From contig NZ_CP100647.1 in assembly GCF_024266585.1 (NCBI RefSeq), positions 3,143,001-3,207,000 of the forward strand: a DNA stretch of 64,000 nucleotides, written 5' to 3'. Shown piece after piece: positions 1 through 9,049 of this stretch (positions are counted from its first letter, which is position 1; each line of letters begins with the position of its first letter). The position numbers were made by a program, and so were the translations under genes. The DNA is from Xanthomonas sacchari. GTDB taxonomy: Bacteria; Pseudomonadota; Gammaproteobacteria; Xanthomonadales; Xanthomonadaceae. The notes beneath the pieces are model-generated. The model was not told the origin of the DNA. It did not search any database and saw nothing but the letters and a program-made list of their open reading frames with translations.

Positions 1-41
1 GTATGGCCGCCGCCGGCATCCGCCGGACGCCCGCATGCCGA

Positions 42-47
42 TACAAT
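42..47 (+). promoter_or_regulatory. possible -10 element ahead of ccmA
   Basis: TACAAT lies about 50 bases before the chosen ccmA start and resembles a sigma-70 -10 hexamer. The matching -35 position is GC-rich and does not fit the consensus, so this is a weak call. Confidence 0.3.
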
Positions 48-99
48 GCGCGCCTTCCCTTGCCGCCCGCCGCCGCGCCCTCCGCCGCGGCCTTCGCCG

Positions 100-747
100 A
101 TGACCGATCCGCTGTACACCCCGCCACCGCTGCTGGCCGCGCACGGGCTCACGTTCGCCCGCGACGACGCCGCGGTATTCGGGCCGCTGGACTTCCACCT
201 GGATGCCGGCGAGGCGCTGCTGGTGCAGGGCGACAACGGCGCCGGCAAGACCACCCTGCTGCGGGTGCTGGTCGGCCTGCTGCGCGCCGAGGCCGGGCGC
301 ATCGAGATCGACGGCCATCCGGTGCGGCGCGGCGACCGCGCCCGCTTCATGGCCTACCTGGGCCACCTGGGCGCGCTGAAGGCGGATCTCAGCACCCTGG
401 AGAACCTGCATTACCTGTGCGGGCTGCAGGGGCGCCGGGCCAAGCAGATGCCCGGCAGCGCGCTGGCCATCGTCGGCCTGGCCGGCTACGAGGACACGCT
501 GGTGCGGCAGTTGTCGGCCGGGCAGAAGAAGCGCCTGGCGCTGGCGCGGATGTGGCTGTCGCCGGCACCGCTGTGGCTGCTCGACGAGCCCTACGCCAAC
601 CTCGACCTGGACGGCATCACCCTGGTCAACCGCATGATCGCCGCGCACCTGCGCAGCGGCGGCGCGGCCCTGGTCACCACCCACGGCGCCTACGCCGCGC
701 CGCCGGTGCGCACGCGCATGCTGAGCCTGAGCGGAGTCGCCGCATGA
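100..747 (+). CDS. ccmA: CcmA, ATP-binding subunit of the heme exporter CcmABCD
   Basis: This cytosolic ATPase of the cytochrome c maturation system I uses ATP hydrolysis to release holo-CcmE from CcmC. The 215-residue protein has a Walker A motif GDNGAGKT, an ABC signature [14 protein letters not shown] and a Walker B segment [13 protein letters not shown] frame is open back to an ATG at 46, but the added 18 residues are Pro/Arg-rich and unlike the family, so the ATG at 100 (MTDPLY) is preferred. It is the first gene of ccmABCDEFGHI and its stop overlaps the ccmB start by four bases. Confidence 0.95.
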   Translation: MTDPLYTPPPLLAAHGLTFARDDAAVFGPLDFHLDAGEALLVQGDNGAGKTTLLRVLVGLLRAEAGRIEIDGHPVRRGDRARFMAYLGHLGALKADLSTLENLHYLCGLQGRRAKQMPGSALAIVGLAGYEDTLVRQLSAGQKKRLALARMWLSPAPLWLLDEPYANLDLDGITLVNRMIAAHLRSGGAALVTTHGAYAAPPVRTRMLSLSGVAA

Positions 748-1439
748 GCCTGGCCGCGCCCGTTCCCTCCCTGTGGCAGGCCACCCGCGCGCTGCTGCTG
801 CGCGACCTGCGCCTGCTGTGGCGGCGCCGCGGCGACGCGCTGCAGCCGGCGCTGTTCGCCCTGCTGATCGTGGCCCTGTTCGCGCTGGCGCTGGGCAACC
901 AGCCGCGCCTGCTCGGCGAAGTGGCCGGTGCCGCGCTGTGGCTGGCGGTGCTGCTGGCCGGCCTGCTGGCGCTGGACAGCCTGTTCCGCAGCGACGCCGA
1001 GGACGGCTCGCTGGAGCAATGGCTGCTGGCGCCGGTGCCGCTGGCCTGGCTGGTGCTGGTGCGGGTGCTGCTGCACTGGGCCACCACCGCATTGCCGCTG
1101 ATCGTGGCCGCGCCGCTGCTGGGCGAATTGCTGCACCTGCCGCATGACCGCATGCCGGTGCTGCTGGCATCGTTGACCCTGGGAACGCCCTTGCTGAGCC
1201 TGCTCGGCGCGGTGGTCGCGGCGCTGACGGTGGGCATGAAGCGCGCCGGCATCCTGGTCGCGCTGCTGGCCTTGCCGCTGTACGTGCCGGTGCTGGTGTT
1301 CGGTGCCGGCAGCGTGGCGGCGGCGGCGCAGGGCCTGGACCCGGCCGGCGGCCTGCTGCTGCTGGCCGCGGGCCTGGTCGCCGGCCTGGTGCTGGCGCCG
1401 CTGGCGGCGGCCGCGGCGATCCGCATCTCGCTGAGCTGA
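744..1439 (+). CDS. ccmB: CcmB, membrane subunit of the heme exporter
   Basis: This 231-residue inner-membrane protein partners with CcmA in the CcmABCD complex that handles heme for cytochrome c maturation. The sequence is a series of six or so hydrophobic segments rich in Leu, Ala and Val, with the cytoplasmic N-terminus [14 protein letters not shown] typical of the family. It begins at an ATGA overlap with ccmA, which indicates translational coupling. A gap of about 100 bases follows before ccmC. Confidence 0.95.
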   Translation: MSLAAPVPSLWQATRALLLRDLRLLWRRRGDALQPALFALLIVALFALALGNQPRLLGEVAGAALWLAVLLAGLLALDSLFRSDAEDGSLEQWLLAPVPLAWLVLVRVLLHWATTALPLIVAAPLLGELLHLPHDRMPVLLASLTLGTPLLSLLGAVVAALTVGMKRAGILVALLALPLYVPVLVFGAGSVAAAAQGLDPAGGLLLLAAGLVAGLVLAPLAAAAAIRISLS

Positions 1440-1528
1440 GCCTTTGGCGCAGCGGCGGACGTACCATGCAAGCGCAGTGCTCCATCGCCGTTCCGTCGTT
1501 GTCGCAACGAAGCCCGCCTTCCGCCAGC

Positions 1529-1534
1529 TAGAAT
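1529..1534 (+). promoter_or_regulatory. TAGAAT -10-like hexamer just upstream of ccmC
   Basis: TAGAAT sits seven bases before the ccmC ATG. If used as a -10 element, transcription would start at or next to the start codon and give a leaderless message. The same hexamer at the same distance precedes metX. No good -35 sequence is visible at 17 bases spacing. Confidence 0.4.
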
Positions 1535-1541
1535 CGTCCGC

Positions 1542-2291
1542 ATGGCCTCTCTCGTCCGCTGGTTCCACCAACTCGGTTCGCCGCCGACCTTCGACCGCTT
1601 CGCGGCGCGCTGGACCCCGTGGTGCTACCTGGCGGCGCTGCTGCTGGCCGGCGTGGGCATCTGGCAGGCACTGTTCGTGGTGCCGGCCGACCGCCTGCAG
1701 AGCGACGCCTTCCGCATCCTCTACATCCACGTGCCCAGCGCCTGGATGAGCCTGTTCGTGTTCGGCCTGATGGCCGTGTACGCGGCCATCGCCCAGGTCT
1801 GGCGGATCAAGCTGTGCGAGATCCTGGCCATGGCCTGCGCGCCGATCGGCGCCGCCTTCACCCTGATCACCCTGCTGACCGGCAGCATCTGGGGCAAGCC
1901 GATGTGGGGCGCCTGGTGGGACTGGGACCCGCGCCTGACCACCGAACTGATCCTGCTGTTCCTGTACATCGGCGTGATGGGCCTGTACCTGGCGATCGAG
2001 GACCGGCGCAACGCCGCGCGCGCGGCCGGGCTGCTGGCCATCGTCGGCGTGGTGCTGCTGCCGGTGATCCGCTATTCGGTGGTGTGGTGGAACTCGCTGC
2101 ACCAGGGCCAGACCATCCGCCTGTTCGGCCAGTCCAGCATGGACCCGAGCATGCTGCCGCCGCTGTGGCTGATGGTGGCCGCGACCAAGTTCTGGTTCGC
2201 CGGCTCGCTGCTGGCGCGCGCGCGCGCCGACAACCTGCGCCGCGAGGCCGGCAAGGACTGGGTGACGCAGCTGGCGGAGGCGCGCGGATGA
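1542..2291 (+). CDS. ccmC: CcmC, heme-handling membrane protein
   Basis: CcmC presents heme to CcmE and drives formation of holo-CcmE on the periplasmic side of the inner membrane. The 249-residue protein has the Trp-rich heme-handling motif [12 protein letters not shown], in the sequence [13 protein letters not shown], and six predicted membrane segments. Conserved His residues flank the motif, at IHVPSAWM and SLHQGQT. The ccmD start overlaps its stop by four bases. Confidence 0.96.
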   Translation: MASLVRWFHQLGSPPTFDRFAARWTPWCYLAALLLAGVGIWQALFVVPADRLQSDAFRILYIHVPSAWMSLFVFGLMAVYAAIAQVWRIKLCEILAMACAPIGAAFTLITLLTGSIWGKPMWGAWWDWDPRLTTELILLFLYIGVMGLYLAIEDRRNAARAAGLLAIVGVVLLPVIRYSVVWWNSLHQGQTIRLFGQSSMDPSMLPPLWLMVAATKFWFAGSLLARARADNLRREAGKDWVTQLAEARG

Positions 2292-2464
2292 ACTACCTGC
2301 CCTACGTGGTCGGTGCCTACGCGGTGTTCGCCGGGGTGCTGCTGGCCGATTTCGTGTTGGCGCGCCTGCAGGTGCGCGCGGCGCTGCGGGCCGCGCGGCT
2401 GCGCGCGCAACGCAAGCGCCAGGCCAAGGCCGAACCGGCGCCGCCGCTGGAGCTGAGCCGATGA
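2288..2464 (+). CDS. ccmD: CcmD, small heme exporter subunit
   Basis: This 58-residue protein has one N-terminal membrane segment ([19 protein letters not shown]) followed by a strongly basic, Ala/Arg-rich cytoplasmic tail, the standard CcmD layout. CcmD is needed to release holo-CcmE from the CcmABC complex. It overlaps the end of ccmC and the start of ccmE by four bases each, so position and topology together make the identification secure although the sequence is short. Confidence 0.88.
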   Translation: MNYLPYVVGAYAVFAGVLLADFVLARLQVRAALRAARLRAQRKRQAKAEPAPPLELSR

Positions 2465-2910
2465 ACCCGCAGCGCCGGCGCCGCCTGCTGTGGCTGATGC
2501 TGCTGGTGCTGGCCGCCGGCCTGACCACCGCGCTGGTGGCGATGGCCCTGCAGCGCAATACCGCCTACCTGTACACCCCGGCCGAGGTGCTGGCCGGCAA
2601 GACCGGCGCGCATGCGCGCTTCCGCCTCGGCGGCATGGTCGAGAAAGGCTCGTTCCAGCGCGCCCCCGGCGCGCTGCAGTCGCACTTCCGGGTCACCGAC
2701 GGCGATGCGCAACTGACCGTGCGCTACGACCGGATCCTGCCGGACCTGTTCCGCGAGGGCCAGGCGGTGGTGGCTACCGGCAGCATGCATGATGGTGTGT
2801 TCGTCGCCGAGGACGTGTTGGCCAAACACGACGAGACCTACATGCCGAAGGAACTGGCGGACAAGATGGGCAGCGCGCACCGCAAGCACGATGTGGGGGC
2901 GGTGCAGTGA
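2461..2910 (+). CDS. ccmE: CcmE, periplasmic heme chaperone
   Basis: CcmE binds heme covalently and passes it to CcmF for attachment to apocytochrome c. The 149-residue protein has an N-terminal membrane anchor (about residues 8-29) and an OB-fold domain. The heme-attachment motif [10 protein letters not shown] is present, with the covalent heme ligand His123 and the conserved Tyr127. Its start overlaps ccmD. Unlike the rest of the operon it is followed by a 180-base gap before ccmF that holds an intergenic repeat. Confidence 0.96.
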   Translation: MNPQRRRRLLWLMLLVLAAGLTTALVAMALQRNTAYLYTPAEVLAGKTGAHARFRLGGMVEKGSFQRAPGALQSHFRVTDGDAQLTVRYDRILPDLFREGQAVVATGSMHDGVFVAEDVLAKHDETYMPKELADKMGSAHRKHDVGAVQ

Positions 2911-2924
2911 ATTGCCTGAGGGGC

Positions 2925-2951
2925 GGGAATCGGGAATCGGGAGTGGGGAAT
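2925..2951 (+). repeat. GGGAATC-type heptamer repeat
   Basis: Imperfect tandem copies of GGGAATC and GGGAATG occupy the gap between ccmE and ccmF. The same element occurs five more times in this window, always at or next to gene ends. Confidence 0.75.
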
Positions 2952-3090
2952 GGTCGCAGCAGAAGCATGCCCCCGATCATGGGCAGCGCCGAGCTGCGTC
3001 CATGCAATGCAATGGTCCACTTCGTTCGGCACTGCTTGCCGACCTCCGGTTTTCCGTGTGGACACCTAGCAGCGCATCCTGGCGTCCTCG

Positions 3091-5049
3091 ATGACGCGTT
3101 CCGGCTTGAGCGCCGTGCTGCCTGAGGTTGGCCAGCTCCTGCTGATCCTGGCCCTGCTCACCGCCGTGCTGCAGGCCGTGTTGCCGCTGGCCGGCGCGCA
3201 GCGCGGCGATGCGCGCTGGATGGCGGTGGCGCGGCCGGCGGCGTTCGCGCAGCTGGCGCTGGTCGCCGGCGCCTTCGCCATCCTCACCCATGCGTTCGTG
3301 ACCCAGGATTTCTCGGTCGCCTACGTCGCCGAGAACTCCAACTCGCTGCTGCCGCTGGTATACCGCTACTCCGCGGTGTGGGGCGCGCACGAGGGCTCGC
3401 TGCTGCTGTGGACGCTGATCCTGGCGCTGTGGACCGGCGCGGTGGCGCTGTATTCGCGGCGGCTGCCGGCCCAGGTCGTCGCGCGGGTGATCGGTACCCT
3501 GGCGCTGGTCAGCATCGGCTTCCTGGCGTTCCTGCTGTTCACCTCCAACCCGTTCGCACGGCTGCTGCCGGCACCGCTGGAAGGGCGCGATCTCAATCCG
3601 CTGCTGCAGGATCCCGGCCTGGTGATCCATCCGCCGCTGCTGTACGCCGGCTACGTCGGCTTCGCGGTGCCGTTCGCGTTCGCGGTGGCGGCGCTGCTGG
3701 ACGGCCAGGTCGACGCGCGCTGGCTGCGCTGGACGCGGCCGTGGACCAACGTGGCCTGGGGCTTTCTGACCATCGGCATCGCGCTCGGCAGCTGGTGGGC
3801 GTACTACGAACTGGGCTGGGGCGGCTGGTGGTTCTGGGACCCGGTGGAGAACGCCAGCTTCATGCCTTGGCTGGCCGGCGCGGCGCTGCTGCATTCGCAG
3901 GCCGTTACCGAAAAGCGCGGCAGCTTCGGCGCCTGGACTTTGTTGCTGGCGATCGCCGCGTTCTCGCTGTCGCTGCTGGGCACCTTCCTGGTCCGCTCGG
4001 GCGTGCTGACCAGCGTGCACTCCTTCGCCGCCGATCCTGCCCGCGGCCTGTTCATCCTGGTGTTCCTGAGCCTGCTGTGCGGCGGCGCGCTGCTGCTGTA
4101 CGCGCTGCGCGGCGGCCGCGTGGCGGCCGCCGCCGACGACACGCGGCAGCGCTTCGCCCCGGCCTCGCGCGAGACCCTGCTGCTGGCCAACAACCTGCTG
4201 CTGACCTGCGCCTGCGCGATGGTGCTGCTGGGCACGCTGTATCCGCTGCTGGCCGATGCGCTGGACCTGGGCAAACTGTCGGTAGGGCCGCCCTACTTCG
4301 GCACCTTGTTCATCGTGCTGATGGCGCCGCTGGTCGCGTTGCTGCCGTTCGGCCCGCTGACCCGCTGGCAGCGCGAACAGGCGTCGCGGCCGCTGGCGCT
4401 GCTGGCGCCCTGGGCCGGCCTGGCCCTGCTGGCCGGCGCGATCGGCTTCTTCCTGGCGCCGCAGGGCGCGTGGAAGACCGCCGCCGGCGTCGCCGCCGCG
4501 ACCTGGGTGCTGCTGGGCACCGCGCGCTTCGTGTGGAGCCGGCGGCAGCTCAAGGGCAGCCGCTTCACCGCCGAGATGCTGGGCATGACCCTGGCCCACA
4601 CCGGCATCGCGGTGTTCCTGGCCGGCGCGCTGCTGGTCGAGGCGCTGGAGCAGCAGCGCGAGGTGGCGCTGGCGCCCGGACAGCACCTGGACCTGGGCCG
4701 CTACCGCTTCGAACTGCAGGGCCTGGACCAGCGCAAGGGCCCCAACTACGTGGCCGAACGCGCGCACGTGCAGGTGCTGCACGACGATCGCCCGCTGACG
4801 CTGCTGCACCCGGAAAAGCGCCTGTACGCCAGCGGCGGCCAGAACATGACCGAGGCCGGCATCCATCCCGGCCTGTTCGGCGACGTCTACGTCGCCCTGG
4901 GCGAGCCGCTGGGCGGCAATGCCTGGGCGATGCGCGTGCACGTCAAACCTTTCGTGCGCTGGATCTGGCTTGGCGCGGCGCTGATGGCGCTGGGCGGTTT
5001 CGTCACCGCCGCCGACCGGCGCTTCCGTCGTTCTCCGGAGACCCCCTGA
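3091..5049 (+). CDS. ccmF: CcmF, heme lyase component
   Basis: CcmF, with CcmH and CcmI, ligates heme to the CXXCH motif of apocytochromes c in the periplasm. The 652-residue polytopic protein contains the Trp-rich motif GWGGWWFWDPVENASF near residues 240-255 and many hydrophobic helices. The start is uncertain: the ATG at 3091 is given, but a GTG at 3115 (VLPEVGQLLLI) would match the usual family N-terminus better. The stop overlaps the ccmG start by one base. Confidence 0.95.
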   Translation: MTRSGLSAVLPEVGQLLLILALLTAVLQAVLPLAGAQRGDARWMAVARPAAFAQLALVAGAFAILTHAFVTQDFSVAYVAENSNSLLPLVYRYSAVWGAHEGSLLLWTLILALWTGAVALYSRRLPAQVVARVIGTLALVSIGFLAFLLFTSNPFARLLPAPLEGRDLNPLLQDPGLVIHPPLLYAGYVGFAVPFAFAVAALLDGQVDARWLRWTRPWTNVAWGFLTIGIALGSWWAYYELGWGGWWFWDPVENASFMPWLAGAALLHSQAVTEKRGSFGAWTLLLAIAAFSLSLLGTFLVRSGVLTSVHSFAADPARGLFILVFLSLLCGGALLLYALRGGRVAAAADDTRQRFAPASRETLLLANNLLLTCACAMVLLGTLYPLLADALDLGKLSVGPPYFGTLFIVLMAPLVALLPFGPLTRWQREQASRPLALLAPWAGLALLAGAIGFFLAPQGAWKTAAGVAAATWVLLGTARFVWSRRQLKGSRFTAEMLGMTLAHTGIAVFLAGALLVEALEQQREVALAPGQHLDLGRYRFELQGLDQRKGPNYVAERAHVQVLHDDRPLTLLHPEKRLYASGGQNMTEAGIHPGLFGDVYVALGEPLGGNAWAMRVHVKPFVRWIWLGAALMALGGFVTAADRRFRRSPETP

Positions 5050-5654
5050 TGTCCGCTCCCGCTCCACGTCGCCTGCCGCTGCCCGCCATCCTGCTGGGCG
5101 CCCTGTTCTTGCTCGGCCTGCTGGCGTTGCTGGTGTATGCGGTGCAGCGCTCCGGCAGCGCCGACCGCGACACGCTGCCGTCGGCGCTGATCGGCAAGCC
5201 GGCGCCGGCGTTCGCGCTGCCGCTGCTGCACGACGCCTCGATCCGCGTGCGCAGCAGCGACCTGCTCGGCGCGCCGTACGTGCTCAACGTCTGGGGCAGC
5301 TGGTGCCCGGCCTGCCGCGAGGAACACCCGGTGCTGACCCGCTTTGCGCTGAGCAAGCGCGTGCGGGTGATCGGCTACGACTGGAAGGACACCCGCGAGG
5401 ACGCGCTGCACTGGCTGGAACAGCTCGGCAATCCGTTCCTGGCGGTGCTGTTCGATCCGGAGGGGCGCACCGCCATCGACTGGGGCGTGGCTGCGGCGCC
5501 GGAGACCTTCCTGGTCGATGCGCGCGGGGTGGTGCGCTGGAAGCACGCCGGCCCGCTGACCGACCAGATCATCCGCGACGAGCTGCTGCCGGCCTTGCAA
5601 CAGGCCGAGCGCGACGCCCCGCCGACGCGCACGCAGGGCGCGGCCACGCCATGA
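5049..5654 (+). CDS. ccmG: CcmG/DsbE, thiol:disulfide oxidoreductase
   Basis: This membrane-anchored periplasmic thioredoxin keeps the heme-binding cysteines of apocytochrome c reduced. The 201-residue protein has an N-terminal anchor (about residues 12-33) and a thioredoxin fold with the redox motif WCPAC (Cys86 and Cys89). The family acidic insertion and the cis-Pro loop VAAAPETFLVD are also present. It overlaps ccmF by one base and ccmH by four. Confidence 0.95.
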   Translation: MSAPAPRRLPLPAILLGALFLLGLLALLVYAVQRSGSADRDTLPSALIGKPAPAFALPLLHDASIRVRSSDLLGAPYVLNVWGSWCPACREEHPVLTRFALSKRVRVIGYDWKDTREDALHWLEQLGNPFLAVLFDPEGRTAIDWGVAAAPETFLVDARGVVRWKHAGPLTDQIIRDELLPALQQAERDAPPTRTQGAATP

Positions 5655-6106
5655 GGCGCGGCCGGCCTGCGCTGCGGCTGGGCCTGCTGGCGCTGCTGGC
5701 GTGGTCGGCGCTGGCCGGCGCCGACCCGGTGTCCGACCCGACGCCGCTGGCCTACCGCTCCGCCGCCGAGGAAGCGCGCTTCCATGCGCTGACCGCGGAA
5801 TTGCGCTGCGTGCAATGCCAGAACCAGTCGCTGGCCGACTCGCACGCGCAGATCGCCATGGACCTGCGCCGCGAAGTGCTGGAGCTGATGCACGAGGGCA
5901 AGTCGGACGCACAGATCAAGCAGTTCCTGGTCGATCGCTACGGCGAGTTCGTGCTGTACCGGCCGCAGCTGGAAGCGCGGACCTGGCTGCTGTGGTTCGG
6001 CCCCTTGCTGCTGCTGGCCGGCGGCGCGGCGGTGCTGCTCCGGATACTGCGACGGCGCGCGCCGGCAGCGACCGCGCTGCCGCTGCAGGACGAACAGGAA
6101 TGGTGA
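5651..6106 (+). CDS. ccmH: CcmH, apocytochrome c thiol reductase subunit
   Basis: CcmH (CycL-type) is a periplasmic, membrane-tethered protein that reduces apocytochrome c. The 151-residue product has an N-terminal signal segment, the redox motif LRCVQCQNQ (Cys53 and Cys56), the conserved stretch VDRYGEFVLYRP and a C-terminal membrane helix. Its start overlaps the ccmG stop by four bases. It corresponds to the N-terminal half of the longer E. coli CcmH; the TPR half is the separate ccmI gene that follows. Confidence 0.95.
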   Translation: MRRGRPALRLGLLALLAWSALAGADPVSDPTPLAYRSAAEEARFHALTAELRCVQCQNQSLADSHAQIAMDLRREVLELMHEGKSDAQIKQFLVDRYGEFVLYRPQLEARTWLLWFGPLLLLAGGAAVLLRILRRRAPAATALPLQDEQEW

Positions 6107-6110
6107 GGCG

Positions 6111-7151
6111 ATGCTGAGTTGGGGCATCTCGGCCGCGGCGGTGGCGCTGGCGGCGCTGGTCTTCGCGGTGGTGTTGTGGCCGCTGCGCGGCGGCCGCCGC
6201 AACGGCGCGCTGCTGGCGGTCGCGGTGCTGGCGCTGGGCGTGGCGACGGCGGCGTTGTACGCACTGGTCGGCACGCCGCGCGCCCTGCAGGCACAGAACC
6301 GCGAGACGCCGCGCACGCTGGAGGACGGCGTCAAACAACTGCAGGCGGCGCTGGCCAGGGATCCCAACCGGGCCGACGGCTGGGCCTTGCTTGGCCGCAG
6401 CCAGTTGTCGCTGGGGCACGCCGCCGAGGCCGCCAACGCCTTCGCACGCGCCGTGCAATTGGCACCGGAGCAGGCGCCATTGCTGATCGAAGCGGCCGAG
6501 GCGCGTGCGCTGGCCGACCCGCAACGGCAGTTCGACGACCAGGCGCTGGCCTGGCTGCAGCACGCCCTGCAACTGGCGCCGGGCAGCGAACGCGGCGCCT
6601 GGTTCCTGGGCATCGCCCAGCGCCAGCGCGGCCAGCACGCCGCCGCGGCCGCTACCTGGGAAGCGCTGCTGCCGCGCGTGGACGCGGCCACTGCCGCGGC
6701 GCTGCGGCCGCAGATCGACGCCGCCCGCGCCGCCGCCGGACTGCCGGCCCTGCCCGCCACCGGCAGCGCGACCGCAGCAACGCAGGAGGCCAAGGCGCCG
6801 GCGAACACCGGCCTGACCGTAGCGGTGTCGCTGGACCCGGCGTTCGCCGCGCGCGTGCGCCTGCGCGGCGACGCCAGCGTGTTCGTGATCGCGCGCGTGC
6901 CGGGCGGCCCGCCGATGCCGGTGGCGGTGCAGAAGCACCCGCTGCAGGCGCTGCCGCTGCGGGTGACGCTGCGCGATGCGGACAGCCCGATGCCGACGCA
7001 GAAGCTCTCTGACCTCAAGCAGGTGCAGGTGCTGGCGCGGCTGTCGGCCAGTGGTAACGCGATGCGTCAGGACGGCGATTTGGAATCGGCAGCGGTCACC
7101 GTCGACCTGCCGGCCGCCACGCCAGTGCAACTGGTGATCGGCAAGCCGTAA
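6111..7151 (+). CDS. ccmI: CcmI, TPR apocytochrome c chaperone
   Basis: CcmI binds the C-termini of apocytochromes c and delivers them to the CcmFH ligase. The 346-residue protein starts with two membrane helices, then has TPR-like helices (for example DPNRADGWALLGRSQLSLG) and a C-terminal beta-rich domain with PMPVAVQKHPLQALPLRV. It is the last gene of the ccm operon, four bases after ccmH. Confidence 0.9.
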   Translation: MLSWGISAAAVALAALVFAVVLWPLRGGRRNGALLAVAVLALGVATAALYALVGTPRALQAQNRETPRTLEDGVKQLQAALARDPNRADGWALLGRSQLSLGHAAEAANAFARAVQLAPEQAPLLIEAAEARALADPQRQFDDQALAWLQHALQLAPGSERGAWFLGIAQRQRGQHAAAAATWEALLPRVDAATAAALRPQIDAARAAAGLPALPATGSATAATQEAKAPANTGLTVAVSLDPAFAARVRLRGDASVFVIARVPGGPPMPVAVQKHPLQALPLRVTLRDADSPMPTQKLSDLKQVQVLARLSASGNAMRQDGDLESAAVTVDLPAATPVQLVIGKP

Positions 7152-7233
7152 ACCGTGCGCGGTGCGGCGCATCGACGATGGAGTACCGCCCTGTGCTGCG
7201 CTATCGTGGCCTGGTCGACCGGAAGATGTGCGC

Positions 7234-7629
7234 ATGGAACCATCGTTGCAGACCGCTCCCGCCCTGCTCGGCGTCCTCGAAGAACTGCGCCGGCGCGAAC
7301 CGATCTTCCATCGACCGGAATTCGGCACCGCGCGCGAGGATTTCGAGCGCATGACCACGGAAGATTTCTGGGAGGTCGGCGCCTCGGGACAGCGCTACAG
7401 CCGCGCGCACGTCCTCGACGTGCTGGCGACGCGTCGCCACGACGGCAGCGAGGAAGCGGACTGGCAAACCCAGGATTTCCGCTGCCAGCAGATCGCCGCG
7501 GACACCTATCTGCTGACCTATACCCTGCTGCAACCGGAACGCCGCACGCGGCGGGCCACGCTATGGCGGCGGACCGCGGACGGTTGGAAGATCGTCTACC
7601 ACCAGGGCACGGTAGTGTCCGAGAGCTGA
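7234..7629 (+). CDS. NTF2-like/DUF4440-type small protein
   Basis: This 131-residue soluble protein has the pattern of small alpha+beta cone NTF2-like proteins: an N-terminal helix (LLGVLEELRRREPIFHRP), a central segment with FWEVGASGQRYSR, and the closing strands ATLWRRTADGWKIVYHQG. Such proteins are often annotated DUF4440; no catalytic role can be assigned. The frame is open from 7162, but the ATG at 7234 gives the family-like N-terminus. It lies alone between the ccm operon and metX. Confidence 0.75.
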   Translation: MEPSLQTAPALLGVLEELRRREPIFHRPEFGTAREDFERMTTEDFWEVGASGQRYSRAHVLDVLATRRHDGSEEADWQTQDFRCQQIAADTYLLTYTLLQPERRTRRATLWRRTADGWKIVYHQGTVVSES

Positions 7630-7690
7630 TGCCTGCAAGCCGGCAACCCGCGGACAGCGCCGCCGCACCCGCGCATCGCGCCCGCGCGGC

Positions 7691-7696
7691 TAGAAT
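7691..7696 (+). promoter_or_regulatory. TAGAAT -10-like hexamer just upstream of metX
   Basis: TAGAAT ends six bases before the metX ATG, which would place the transcription start at the start codon. It matches the arrangement before ccmC. No SD sequence precedes metX, consistent with a leaderless message. Confidence 0.4.
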
Positions 7697-7702
7697 CGGC
7701 GC

Positions 7703-8815
7703 ATGACCGAATTCATCCCGCCCGGCAGCCGTTTCCTCGCCCTGCCCTCGCCGTTCCCGATGAAGCGCGGCGGCCAGCTGCACGCTGCGCGGGTCGCCTA
7801 CGAAACCTGGGGCACGCTGTCGGCCGCGCGCGACAACGCGATTCTGATCGTCACCGGGCTGTCGCCCGACGCGCATGCCGCGGCCAATGCCGACGATGCC
7901 ACGCCCGGTTGGTGGGAGCCCATGCTCGGCCCCGGCAAGCCGATCGACACGCAGCGCTGGTTCGTGATCTGCGTGAACTCGCTGGGCAGTTGCAAGGGCT
8001 CGACCGGCCCCGCCTCGCCGCATCCGGACGATGGCCAGCCGTACCGCCTGCGCTTTCCGGAGCTGTCGATCGAGGACGGCGCCGATGCCGCCGCGCAGGT
8101 GGTGCGGGCGCTGGGCATCGCGCAGCTGGCCTGCGTGATCGGCAACTCGATGGGCGGCATGACCGCCCTGGCCTTCCTGCACCGGCATCCCGGCCTGGCG
8201 CGCAGCCACATCAACATTTCCGGCAGCGCGCAGGCGCTGCCGTTCTCGATCGCGATCCGCTCGCTGCAGCGCGAGGCGATCCGCCTGGACCCGAACTGGA
8301 ACGGCGGCGACTACGACGAGACCAGCTATCCCGAGTCGGGCATGCGCATGGCGCGCAAGCTCGGCGTGATCACCTACCGCTCGGCGCTGGAATGGGACGG
8401 CCGCTTCGGCCGCGTGCGGCTGGATTCGGACCAGGCCGACGACGATCCGTTCGGCCTGGAGTTCCAGGTCGAAAGCTATCTCGAAGGCCACGCACGGCGC
8501 TTCGTGCGCCGCTTCGACCCGAACTGCTACCTGTACCTGAGCCGCTCGATGGACTGGTTCGACCTGGCCGAACATGCCGGCGGCGACGTGCTCGCCGGCA
8601 TCGCCACGATCCGCATCGAACGCGCCCTGGCGATCGGTGCCAACACCGACATCCTGTTCCCGGTGCAGCAGCAGCAACAGATCGCCGACGGCCTGCGCGC
8701 CGGCGGCGCGCAGGCGCAGTTCCTGGGGCTGGATTCGCCGCAGGGGCACGATGCGTTCCTGGTCGATTTCGCGCGGTTCGGGCCGGCGGTGCGGGCGTTT
8801 CTGGACGCGCTTTAG
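7703..8815 (+). CDS. metX: MetX-family serine/homoserine O-acyltransferase
   Basis: The 370-residue alpha/beta-hydrolase-fold enzyme activates the hydroxyl of homoserine or serine for sulfur assimilation. The triad is visible: Ser149 in GNSMGG, Asp316 in GANTDILFP and His349 in PQGHDAF. The oxyanion/substrate segment reads NSLGSCKGSTGPAS, whereas typical homoserine acetyltransferases, as I remember them, have a different residue pattern there. Work on MetX diversity reported that Xanthomonadales members act as L-serine O-succinyltransferases, feeding cysteine synthesis; that assignment is likely but rests on recall. No partner gene adjoins it. Confidence 0.88.
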   Translation: MTEFIPPGSRFLALPSPFPMKRGGQLHAARVAYETWGTLSAARDNAILIVTGLSPDAHAAANADDATPGWWEPMLGPGKPIDTQRWFVICVNSLGSCKGSTGPASPHPDDGQPYRLRFPELSIEDGADAAAQVVRALGIAQLACVIGNSMGGMTALAFLHRHPGLARSHINISGSAQALPFSIAIRSLQREAIRLDPNWNGGDYDETSYPESGMRMARKLGVITYRSALEWDGRFGRVRLDSDQADDDPFGLEFQVESYLEGHARRFVRRFDPNCYLYLSRSMDWFDLAEHAGGDVLAGIATIRIERALAIGANTDILFPVQQQQQIADGLRAGGAQAQFLGLDSPQGHDAFLVDFARFGPAVRAFLDAL

Positions 8816-8916
8816 CGATTGAGTGCCTTGTTGGCTGTGGGGAGCGGAGGAGTCCGCGCTCCTTCGGGCGTGGTTGGTCTAACGGCTCGCTTCCAGGAGG
8901 TTTTGTACTCCACTCG

Positions 8917-9003
8917 TCGCGACTGAAGTCGCTCCCACAAAGGGCTTCCTGCAACACGGAGAAGCGCACCTGCCTCTTGTGGGAGGGACTTCAGTCCCGA
9001 CGC
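8917..9003 (+). repeat. REP-like inverted pair
   Basis: A copy of a 24-base palindromic unit (TTGTGGGAGNGACTTCAGTC and its complement) occurs at 8917-8940 and again in inverted orientation at 8977-9000. The spacing and head-to-head arrangement are those of a bacterial interspersed mosaic element. The convergent ends of metX and cydC flank it, so it may also stabilise 3' ends. A related copy is at 33609. Confidence 0.8.
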
Positions 9004-9049
9004 AGGGTGCCTCGGCACACGCGTCGCGGCGACGTCGCTCGGGACTGCG

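Noticed and set aside
2977-5067. 696-codon minus-strand frame
   Set aside because: It is Gln/Arg/Ala-rich shadow of ccmF, which has clear family motifs on the plus strand.
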